Source: Pelecanus crispus (Eukaryota; Chordata; Aves; Pelecaniformes; Pelecanidae). Taken from it: 64,000 bases of DNA. The stretch is taken from contig NC_134653.1 of the NCBI RefSeq assembly GCF_030463565.1, positions 31,929,150 to 31,993,149 on the forward strand, read 5' to 3'. Below the pieces are notes generated by a model. That model was not told the DNA's origin, did no database searches, and saw nothing but the letters and a program-made list of their open reading frames with translations. Positions 47,901 through 58,169 of the stretch are shown one piece after another; within the stretch, counting starts at the first letter, position 1; each line of letters begins with the position of its first letter. The translations under genes and the position numbers were made by a program.

Positions 47901-50900
47901 GTAGCTGCAGCGGCTGCTCAGTGATCAGGATCCCAAAGTCACACACGGTTGCCACCAGGTCCTCGGTGGCCAGCAGGGTCTCCAGGGTCACCCTCCCGGT
48001 GCCCAGGGTCCTCCGAATAGGAGGATCGCTGCGGAGTTCACATGACGACTTCTTTTTCTGCTTGTCCCTGGGCACAGGAACCTTCAGGGCACCAGCACGG
48101 GGACAAGCCTCAGCAGAGGGTTGGGGTCCCTTTATCAGACAGCAAGCAACCCCGGCCAGCCCCTTGCATTCAGACCAAGATGCGTGTAAAACCACTGCTG
48201 CCTTCCTGCCACAGCAGGGGGACACTTTGGCAAGAGGTCTGGGATGGAGGGGAGATTCTCTGACACACCAAACTGGCCCAGGAGAAGGGCCCTCATTCCC
48301 CCATCATTATTTTTGCAGCTCAGGCGGTGTTTGGACACCGTTCTCTCCCAGCATCGTACCTTGGCACTGTCCTTCTGCAGCCCCCGACTTGCCTTCCCCT
48401 TCATGACTGCATTTTCTTCTGGGTCAGCCTCAACAGGCCATGAGAGCACCTGCCCAGAGAGAGGAGCTGGTGCTGCAGGGGCTGGGACGCCTGAAAACCC
48501 CGGTCCAGGGTCATTGGCATCCCGGGCTGCCTCCAAGAGGGAACACAATACCACTGCTGGGTCTCCCAGCAGCTCTTTCCCCTTTTATCCAGCTCTGCCA
48601 TACACTCACCTTCTCCTCCATGACCGAGACGATCGTTCCAGACGCCAGGTAGGACTTCAGCCCCACTAAGTCCTTGGCAGTGTGCTCCTTCCTGTAGCTG
48701 CAGTCGATGGTGTTTGCCCAGGGCTTTCCAGGGGTGACAAATACCTTTGCTGTGCAGGGACACAAAAAAGCTCTGAGGAGAGACCTCTCCCTCCCAAGGA
48801 CAGAAAGGAGCCCTGGGACATGAGCAGTGCCAATTCTTTACCCATTGGTCTCGGTAACAGCCCAGCTGCAGGCGATGCTGTGAGGGATCTCCCAATGCCA
48901 CCACATGCCAGGAAGAGCCATAAACCTGCCCTGAGCAGTGGGGCAGGGGATTTAGAATTCCTCATTACCAGAGTGGGCGTTGGGCTCCTCCATGGCTGCA
49001 GGCTCCTGCTGGCCCTTTGCTTCCCTTGTGTCCTGAGCAGAGCTGTCCACATCCAGGGTGGCCACCACGGGACGCTGATGGATATTTGTTACCTGGAACA
49101 GAGAGGGATCTCTTGGCAGGGCACATCTAGCTGTGTTTGCATCAAGACCAGGGGTCAGAGCTGCCTCTGAAATCCCATTCCCCAGCCCACCCTCATCATG
49201 GGAAGAAGGGGCACCAGCGCCGGGGAAGGGGTCTGCCGCAGTCAGCGGGAGGGGGGCTGTGAATGCACTCCCACATGCAGAGTGGTGCTGGGCTCCCCGA
49301 GAGGGACAGGGAATGTGGCCAGAAGGGACTCGTCCTGCCAGATGTGACCATGCGTGAATTCTGTCCCTGGTACCGCTGCTGCCCACACCAGGTCCATTAT
49401 GAAGGGTCTCGCTCCTGGAGGTGAAGTCCCCCTTGCCACTGCCTTTTGCTTTCAGGAGCTCAGTTGAGCACAAACCTCAGTGCTGCTGCCGTCCTCGATC
49501 TCTTCTACCTGTGCAAACTCGTACGTCACACAGTAGCTGTAGGTGATCACCGGAGCCTCGGAGCCAACCTCCAGCTGCTGACGAGCGCTGGGATCAGGGA
49601 CTCCCTTGATTTCCCCAATGCTCACAACCACTCGCGCTTCGCTCTTTATCAGCTCTAAAAGGAAGACAATCTTGCTGTGAAGCTGCAGCGTGCTCCTTCC
49701 AGAGCGAAGAAGGTGTAGAGCAGCCGGACCTCCAGCACGCCGTGTCCCCACCACTGGGCATCCCTCCCTGCCACCCTGTGCTATCGCTGTGACAAGCCAC
49801 TGCCACATGGGGTCACTCCAAAGCCACGCAAACATCTTTCTTCGGTCGCTTTGACTCCCTCGTTAACATTTTAGACTCCAAAGAGCACATCCAGCCCATA
49901 AACTCATTGAGTAGGGGGCCATCAAGAGGGGCTTCCCACCCCCGGGTGTCCCCAGGCCCCTGCCCTCGTCCCAGCTGGGGATGTGCCACGCTGCAGAGGT
50001 GGCACCGCTTCGTGCTGGCAGCGCAGCACGCACGTGAGCATCTTCCCCAGTGGAGATGCTCCTCGTTCAGCAGCTCGAGAGGGAAATGCACCGCCTGAAA
50101 CCAGGCGGTGTCTAGAAAGCAAAGATGGGAGCAAGCCATGGCAGAGAGGCAGTGCTAGGATTAAGTTGTTCCGGCAATCTTTGGACCTGGTTAAGGCTAA
50201 AATTACCTCGATTGTAATTACACTGCTGCAGGGTGCTCTGCCTGTCTCCCCATTTGTACTGGTGGGGTGAAAGGGCACAGAGAAAGATCTCTGTTTGAGG
50301 AGAAGCAAGAAGGAAGTCAAACTGGATCCGGAGTTTGCCCTGAGGACTCCTAGCTCAACCACAGTGAAACCACCTCCCGAATCACGGGGTCAGCATGGGC
50401 AGGTTCAAAGGTAAAGGCTCACCTGGCTGCCTCGCTAAACCATGGAACTGGTGCCTCTCGTCAGGCCCTATGTGGATGTCATCAAGGATGGAGAGCTTGG
50501 GCAGGCTGTCCACGAGGAAGCCTCTGTAAGTGGGAATGAGAGCCAGCGGGTTCCCTTGGAGCACCAGGACACGGAGCTTCTGCAGACTGCACAGCTGGGA
50601 GACCAGCCCCAGCAGATTCGTGAAGTTGTTAAAGCTCAGGTCAAGGGAGACAAGATTTGGCCTAAGGAGAGGACCCAGAGAAAAAGGTTAGGCAAACAGC
50701 ATCCATCTGAGGACAGAGAGCTACTTCCCTGGGTCAAAAAAATAAACAAAAATTATGTTTCACCAGCACGAACTGGGTCAAACTGGGGAATCCAATGGTA
50801 CAATCTCAAGAGACCAGTTCCAAGTTTCTGAGCCATATGGTCCATTGCCAGTCTGCCCCACAACTCAAAACCATGTTCCTTTAGCATCCATTAACCATCC

Positions 50901-52965
50901 CACTGCATCATTCAGTGATGCAGCCTAAGCTTTAGATCCTTCCCAGGGCAGACCCAGCAGGGGCTTTGGGAAGGGCATGGAAAAAGGAAGCTGCCCAGGG
51001 ACATGGGAACTGCAGTGCCAGGGTGTCAAGGCAGTTCCCCAGGTGATCTCCTCATTCCACACCTTAGCCACAGGTCAAGACACCCTCTAAGCACGAGACA
51101 GAAGACAGCGAACAGAGACAGAGTGCTCTGCACAGGTGTTGGACACAGAGCAAAGAAACAACTCTGCTGAAGGGCTGTAATTTCTTGACATGGGCCACCT
51201 TGATGGCTTGAGGTCATCTGTTCACATCTGCCAACCTCCCTTTCAGGAGCCCACGTTCAGCCTGCGGTGTTACCAGAAGTCCGCAGTGAGGTAGTTGTCC
51301 TGCGAAGGACCACACAGCCTGTTGTATCCCAGCCCCAAATGCTGCAGCTCCGGAGGAGGCTGAGCGCACAGGTCCTGCAGATCAGCCACAGCGTTACAGC
51401 AGAGCTCCAGGACCTGCCCGGAACAGAGGGAACAACAAACACCTTTTGCAATGAGCTATTCCTGGCAATCCCTCGAGCTGCTCGGCTCATGCCCTGTTCC
51501 CAGATGGGACCTCCCTCCCCGTCCTGCTGTCGCAAGGCATCGCTCGCTCACCTTCAGCATCCGCGGCAGGTTGGCTGAGGTTATCCTGCTGATCTGGTTG
51601 GCACTGAGGATGAGCTCCTCCAGCTGCTGTAACTGCAACAGACCCTCGTCGACCTCGTCCACCTGCAGAGAGTTGGGTTTGGCCAACGTGTCCCTGAGCC
51701 ACCTCTTGCCCAAGTGTCCTGGTTTTGGCTGGGATAGAGTTAATTTTCTTCCTAGCAGCAGGCACAGTGCTGTGTTTTGGATTTAGTAGGAGAAGAATGT
51801 TGATAACATGCTGATGTTTTTAGTTGTTGCTGAGTACTGCTTATGCTAGTCAAGGACGTTTCAGCTTCCCATGCTCTGCCAGGTGCACAAGAAACTGGGA
51901 GGGGGCACAGCCAGAATAGTTGATCCAAACTGACCAAAGGGCTATTCCATACCGTATGATGTCATGCTCAGTATATAAACTGGGGGGGGGTGGCCAGGGA
52001 GCAGCGATTGCTGCTCGGGAACTGTCTGGGTATCGGTCGGCGGGTGGTGAGCAATTGCATTGTGCATCACTTGCTTCGTGTATCATTATTATCATTATTA
52101 TACTGTTACTATTAGCATTACTATTTTACTTTATTTCAATTATTAAACTGTTCTTATCTCACCCCAGGAGTGTTTCTCACTCTTACTCCTCCGATTCTCT
52201 CCCCCATCCCATCGGGGTAGGGGGAGTGAGCGAGCGGCTGCGTGGTGCTTAGTTGCTGGCTGGGGCTAAACCATGACACCAAGGTGACGTGGACACGTAG
52301 TGTCGATCCATGTGACAGACGTGGACAGATTAGTGCAACGCGCTGGGTGGGGGGGACAGCAGCTCCACCCCAGCTGCAACAGCGGCATCCAGGAAGACCC
52401 TGGGATGGGGAAGGTGTCCTTTTCCCAGGATGTTTTCCCTCTCAGCAGGAACATGTGGTTTTCTTGCCTGGAGATGGGTAGCTTTACAGTCCCCAGCAGC
52501 TGCACTTACTCCCTTGCCAATGATCCGCAGGGACCTGAAGACCTGGAAGACATTGGAGCCGCGGACGAGCTCTGGTGTCAGCACGGCCATTTCCCGCAGG
52601 TGCTGGTCCTGGGGGCTGCAGTCCGGAGGCAGGGCCCAGGGGCTGTGCCGGTCGCTCAGCAGCTCCATCAGCGCCTCGGGGCTCTCCTCACCCAGCGGCG
52701 CAGCCTCCTCCTGCCCAGCTGGGTCTGCCCCCAGCCCCAGCCGGCCTCCGCAGGGCCTCGTGTGTGCATCAAAGCGAGACTTGTTCTGCAGAGAGGGAGA
52801 GAGGAGAGGCAGTGACCGCCCTGCAGACCCCAGAGCCCCCACCACATCTGTGCCCCCACCGCCCCTTACCCAGCTGCCAAGGCCGCAGGGGAAGTCCTGC
52901 AGACCCAGGCGCCGCAGGTGCTCCCGAAAAGCAGCCGAGACACTGCAGCGGCTGGGTCCTGCCAT
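44924..52965 (-). CDS. LRRC43: LRRC43, complete, 12 coding exons
   Basis: Leucine-rich-repeat protein. Its function is poorly known; related LRR proteins work in motile cilia and sperm tails, so a ciliary role is an inference. Coding exons in transcript order: 52965-52870, 52785-52510, 51662-51552, 51413-51274, 50661-50423, 49654-49476, 49092-48969, 48749-48610, 48449-48360, 48081-47884, 47353-47266, 45084-44924. Every junction is GT-AG with matching phase, giving 613 residues (human about 656). The start is MAGPSRCSVSAAFREHLRRL. LRR units include LEELILSANQISRI, LQHLGLGYNRL, LVSLDLSFNNF and LRVLVLQGNPL. A beta-rich middle follows (ARVVVSIGEIKGVPD, APVITYSYCVTYEF), then a lysine-rich exon (DRKKGKDKSKKTKAERE) and the end VPLTVQFQMQLLRW. 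An in-frame TTG upstream of the ATG was not used as start. The weakest junctions are the exon 6 donor (gtttgt) and the exon 10 acceptor (cctgaag). Confidence 0.93.
51715..52278 (+). mobile_element. Solo ERVL-type LTR in LRRC43 intron 2
   Basis: A 564-bp LTR bounded by TG and CA and flanked by an exact 5-bp duplication (ccaag at 51710-51714 and 52279-52283). It starts TGTCCTGGTTTTGGCTGGGA, a sequence I recognise from abundant LTRs in bird genomes. It has a TATA box (tatataaa, 51972-51979) and ATTAAA at 52142-52147, followed by a T-rich to C-rich end. No internal retroviral sequence is present. It lies antisense to LRRC43, between exons 2 and 3. The perfect duplication and clean ends suggest a fairly young insertion. 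Confidence 0.92.
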
Positions 52966-55753
52966 CCAGCCCCGGCAGGGAATTCCCTGGCTCAGCGGCA
53001 AGCGTCCCTGTCGCTAGGAGATGACGGGGCTGCAGATACGCAGATGCCCGGAGGACCAGGCTCGCACTCAGGGCTCTGGAGCAAGCTCGGGACAGCACCA
53101 AGCTCCTCAGGCTGGGAATAAATCCTTGGCTTTTCTGGATCTCCCCCTGGGCTCTGGGGGCTGCTCCCCACCACGGAAAGAGCAGGTGGCCTCGTGCAGT
53201 GTTTGCAGTGTCAGCCCTGTGCCCTGGCCTAGGACCTGTGGCATGGCATTTGCCATTTTACTTATCTACATCCTGAGTGTCACTCAAGTTTCGGGGAGGA
53301 AGCAGTCAGGTTCTCAGATAGCTGTAAAAGCACTGCTGTTCACTCGCATGGAGGGTACTGCCGCCACAGCAGCGTAAGGCCATCGGAAAACAAAGTTCAC
53401 AGCTAAAAATACCGGCTCCTACACTTGGAAAAAGTACATGAGCCCCAGGTACTGAAGCCACAGCTCTGTGTCAGGTCAGATTCAGGTCTCCGCACTCTGA
53501 GGTTTATTTGCTTTTTCCAGCAATAGTTGTTGAGGCAATGTCTACAAATTCCATTTTAGAGAGCCTACAGAGCAGCCTGTGTCAGCAAAACTTCACCAAA
53601 TGAATTGCAGACGCGCTGAGGCATCTGGTGGTTACGTGGTGGAAAGCTGAGCTTCCACTCAGGTTGGGTTTTACAGGACGGATGCCAGTCTGCTCCCTTA
53701 TCAGCTCAGCAGTTTATCACAGCTGTGTACAGATAGGAAAAGATGTGCAGAGCATGCACATGCCGAGAGATAGTAGCATACCATGGATTGGAATAACCAG
53801 GCAAACTGCTATCCTTGGCTCAGTAGAAAATGAACTCAAATCTTCTAAAAATCTTTGAAAAAGCATTACCAGTGGTTGAATCGTGTTTTGTGGAACAGCC
53901 AAGACGTAAGAATGCTGCTTCTCTTATTTGTATCACTGTTACAAATAACTGGGCCCCATTGCCATCGGTGCTGCACAGAGATGTTCCCTGCTCTTGGAGG
54001 AAGACCAGCTGCGATTCCTTGTCCGTCCTTCCTGGCTGTACCCATCTGGGGCAGCTGGAAGGGGACTGGCAGTGCCCGGCACCCAGCGGACTCCTGTGTG
54101 TGCAAGCTGACGCACCTTCCACACATCTGGCAATGCACTGTGGGGCACTAACCAGCTGCATCTCTCTGCTTTTTTGGTGCTTCCAAAGAAGCAACCCTCC
54201 AAGATCACCCTTCTACCTTGAAAGGAGCCATCTGTACCCATCATTGTCTTTGTAGGGATGTTCCTAAAGACCACCCTGCACAAAGAAACATCTCTCTCTC
54301 CATTTTACCCCCAAATAATAATAAAAACCTCAAACAAAAAAAGCGCCTGACAGAACTGTCCTTTCCTGGTTCTTCTCCACCACTCTGCTGTACTGTCTGC
54401 TGCCTCACGCCACAGGCCATGATAACTCATTCTCCTTCTTTGCATTATTTAGCACCTGGGAACATGGGTCGTGCAAGAAGAAATGCATCCCTGTGGGATG
54501 GCTGCATCCCTCTGCTTGGTTTCCCGGGGCTCCCTCGCAGCACGTGGCGGAACCCCGTTCAATTTGTGACTCACCATTATTGTGGCTTCAAGCAAACAAC
54601 TGAGGCCTGAACTTACAGGTTGGTAGGACCTGAGTGCAACATGGGACAGGGGAAATGTCCATTCCCATTTCAATCCTGGGGAATCAGTTCAGCCCGGAAA
54701 ACAGTCCTTGCACCAGTCCCAGGCACTTCAGAGGAGTTCACGCGCACACCAAGCTTTTTATTTTCAGAGACAGATTATTGCACGTGGAAAAGAGACGTGA
54801 TTATTTTGACACCAAGCTGTTGTTTCTTGGAAGTTTTCTGGTGACTTGACAAATGTTCATCTTTCAATCTATCACTGCCTTTCAGGCATGTCTTTTATCA
54901 CAGAGGTGGGAAGCACAAGTGTGTTTGCATTTTCACAAAGGCATGCTCATAGGGGTTTCCTCTGCCCTCCTTTCTGGCCTAAACTATCAGCAATTCTGCA
55001 GGTCCTCATCTGATCACAGCCTCATAGTTGTAAATCCTAGGAACAATTTTTCTGTTTTGGTATGTATGAGAATTTCCTGCATTTCGCTACTGGAAATGGC
55101 AAATAGCCTCAGGGGAGTTAGAGAGAAGGGTGGCAGAGATGGGGAGGCAGGATCCTGGACATCCTCTGCTGGGTTATGTGAGGGGGTCACACCCCGGGGA
55201 CAGGGCCATACAGACATCCAGGAAAAGAATATATATGTTGACCTGGAGGCCTGCATACAAGCCCCTCACGGCTTTTTCGCTGCCAGCGTTAGCCCACTCT
55301 TACACTGACCCTGCAGGAGAAGGTTGCTGGCTTTGGGCACCAATGATTGCTTGTGTGCTCCAACCATGGTTTTTAAAAAAACAACAGAGTTTATGTTCTA
55401 AAATCCTACATTTTGGAGAGGCCAAGGATTTAGACGGGATGTCTAAGCCAAGCATCCTGAACTCCTAGTCAAATAGACGATACAGGACACCATATGTGTC
55501 AGTCTGAAACTGCATCTAGATCACAATCAGTGAAGACGCATTTGAACCAATTTTTGATGTAATCTTTCAAAAAAGAAAAAACCCCAAACTATCACCCGCA
55601 AAAAAAAAACCCATGGAGGAGCCACTGACGCAAAACTCCACGGTGCTTAAATGCAGCTTGGCTGTCCACACCTACAGCACTCCGGGCAACAAGCAGCTTG
55701 AACGCCAACATCCAGCTAGCTTTTGCCCAAGCCGGCTGCTCTCCAAGCCCGCC
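52966..55753. other. Divergent intergenic region LRRC43 / IL31-like gene
   Basis: 2.8 kb between two start codons facing away from each other. Sequence near 53.0 kb is moderately GC-rich and probably holds the LRRC43 promoter. No coding exon or recognised repeat is seen. A weak TATA-like 'gcttaaatg' near 55644-55652 could serve the cytokine gene. Confidence 0.5.
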
Positions 55754-57520
55754 ATGAAACGCCAAACAGGTGGGTGCGACTTAACCTTGCTATGCGTTGT
55801 AAGGTTGCACTGATTGATGTGCATCGCTAGCTCAGCCACTTAATGTCTATATGCTTTAGAAATTTAGCACGCTGCACAAACCCAGGAAGTTTTGCAAAAA
55901 TTATGTAGAGGCTTGAGGCTAATCATTGTATTCTTTCTTTTCTTTTTTTTTTTTTCTTTCTCCATTTGAATGCAGAGATCAACAGGTTTGCAATCTTTCT
56001 CTTCTGTTCTCTGGTTCCTTTGGGCTCCTTGGCACCAACAGCCACCTCAGAAGAAAGCAAATCTGCTACAGGACAGAGACAGAAGCTTTTTACTACCAGA
56101 CTAAAGCCCTTAGCGTCAGTGATAGAAAAGAGAGCAACTACCTTGTTTAAAAACTACGTAAGTGTTCTATTTTGTGTTTACCATGTCTGTGTCTGTGGAG
56201 AAATCTCTTGAATTATTATGAAACACTAGAAAGACCATCAGAAAAGAAATATTTGGGTTAGAACCTAAAATAGTCTATTCCATACAAGAAGGAAAGCATT
56301 TACATTGCATTCTTTTAGGGCAGAGTTGGAGCAATGTCTAGGACAGCTGGGGAAAGCTTGGGCAACTTTGCCTGAGCTAACTGCTAGCTGTGATCTTCCA
56401 GACTAAATGCATTGCTCTTTCTCCATCTCCCAAGTCACACTGGGCTTGAAGCAGGCATCTTTTTGGATGAAACTGGTCAGATCACTGGAAACATGGAGAG
56501 AACTGCCTTGGTCTTTGGTCTGATCCTAGTACTAGAGCAGTCAGGAGCACTTCTGCCAAAAATCCTGCTCAGCCCTTCCATTCCTTGGAGATGGTAAAAT
56601 GTGCACTGAACCTAAGTGTCAATATTTCAGACAAATTTCAATTCCTGGGAACGTGTTCCCAAGAGTACGTTGATAAAAATCAATGTAAACATTTCCCCTG
56701 AATTCATTCTTGAAATCAAAACCATCTCTGCTGAAACAGAGATGTTCCTGTCATCAAACTGATCACAATAACTGATGATGAAAATATTCTCAGGTCAAAG
56801 CAAATCTCTTGCATGAGTAAATTTTGCCCATATGGCAAAGAAAAAAAAAAGATTTAGAAAAGCCAAAACCAAAAATAAGCAGGCTATTAAGATAGAAAAT
56901 ACTGCATGATCATAGCCACAGATAGTGTGCAATGCCTACTCGATAAAAGGAGCGGAGGTGTTAATAGAGCTACGATAACAATAACAAAAAACCCCAAGCG
57001 TACACAACCTGAAAGATAGGTGTGTATGCGCCTAGACATTAAAACGTGAAGCGACTACCAGGAAAGATGTAAACTGAAAGATTCATAATTTCTCTCTCCT
57101 CTTCCTCCCCTACAGAACATGTGTAGCTCTGTAACGCCCCAAACTGCAAGCTGGCTAACTGCTGACTCCCAATCCAAAAACATGGTGAAGAAAATACCCG
57201 AATGCCCGGCTTTTGACGCAGATTGCTGCGCTTTCCACATTTTTTACAACATTTTGCAAAACCTGAGAAGCGATATCGAATTCATCTGTGGTATCAGTTT
57301 AACTCCGTCTGTCGATGCAAATATCTATCAGCTGAATGCGACATTGAGTGAACGAGCTGCGCTTTACACCTGCAAGAACAAGAACCTTCCAGAGACGGAT
57401 CGCAGCCGGGTCCAGACGATGGAAACGACAGAGAAGATGACATACATCTGGCTGGTTTTACAGAAATATCAACAGTTTATGCAAAATACAACAAAAACGT
57501 ACGCTTCGGCAGAAATGTAA
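55754..57520 (+). CDS. IL31: Secreted helical cytokine, probable IL31 orthologue
   Basis: Three exons: 55754-55769, 55976-56157, 57116-57520. Junctions are GT-AG in phases 1 and 0, with long polypyrimidine tracts before both acceptors, and give 200 residues. The start is CCCGCCATGA, a strong context. Residues 10-25 form a signal peptide (FAIFLFCSLVPLGSLA), with cleavage predicted after A25. The mature part has six cysteines (69, 96, 103, 104, 124, 152), two N-glycosylation sequons (N140, N190) and helical segments (FHIFYNILQNLRSDIEFIC; YIWLVLQKYQQFMQN). It diverges from LRRC43, as IL31 does in mammals. Compared with human IL31 from memory, FLFCSLVPLGSLA resembles FLFCCLGGWLASH, and FKNYNMCSSVTPQ resembles SQNYTLPCLSPDA at what seems the same exon join. 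LPETD resembles APETN. In mammals IL31 signals through IL31RA/OSMR in itch and type 2 immunity. Identity rests mainly on synteny and short motifs. Confidence 0.8.
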
Positions 57521-58165
57521 TATGCCAGGATGAAAAAAAAACCTTTAAGATACTAGAGACTTGGCTAAATGTGATCTATCAGTAGTTACGTGATCGGTTT
57601 GATGCCAGGAACAAAACTGATAATGTACTTGCTATTCTATATGTTATAACTATATAATCTAGTTTAATTTAATATTTAAAGGATGAAAGACTTAAGTTAT
57701 TGATTGTATTTATTATAAAACTATTTATACTGTTTTATTTGCAACAGCATACAAAAAGGATGGACTAATGTATGTCAGGGTGATTTAATTAACCAATCAA
57801 GACATAAATAAGCAAACAGGAAAGCATTATTTCAGTAATTTTAATGTTATTTATATTTTTATCTTGCAATTATTTTTCAAAAGAAAAGTTGGTTGTCAGT
57901 AGACTGATTTTGTACTTCTCTATCTGCTAGTGAATTGTATTTATGAATTTATATAATACATCTATTTTTATAAATTTATTTAAGCAATTACATAGTTTAT
58001 ATATATTTATTCAGATTTTTAACTTTTATATTTTAATACTGAAAGGGATGAATGATATATTTTCTACTTAGTAGGTGAATGGTTTTACTCATTTTCTGTC
58101 ATATTTGGATAGAACCTGGATTTTTATTAAAATGAGATTAAATAAAACTAATATTGCTGCATTCT
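57521..58165 (+). promoter_or_regulatory. IL31: IL31-like 3' UTR with AU-rich elements
   Basis: Very AT-rich 3' UTR with many ATTTA pentamers, several overlapping ('tgtatttattataaaactatttatac', 'ttatttatattttt', 'tttataaatttatttaagc', 'atatatttattcag'). It ends at AATAAA, 58141-58146. Such elements are known to drive rapid decay of cytokine mRNAs. Confidence 0.85.
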
Positions 58166-58169
58166 CTTC

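Noticed and set aside
49452-49679. LRRC43 exon 6 starting at the earlier acceptor (cttcacag) and adding CKIVFLLEL-like residues
   Set aside because: That acceptor breaks the phase with exon 5. The acceptor ending cttccttttag at 49655 keeps the frame and has a better pyrimidine tract.
52966-53001. Upstream in-frame extension of LRRC43 (PLSQGIPCRGW before MAG)
   Set aside because: It would need a TTG start. The ATG at 52965 is the first proper start and leads straight into conserved-looking sequence.
55966-55975. Start of the cytokine at the TTG or ATG just before exon 2
   Set aside because: Both lie in the acceptor region after a long pyrimidine tract. The TTG frame is not an ATG start and the ATG is in another frame. 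A 16-nt first coding exon at 55754 fits in phase and context.
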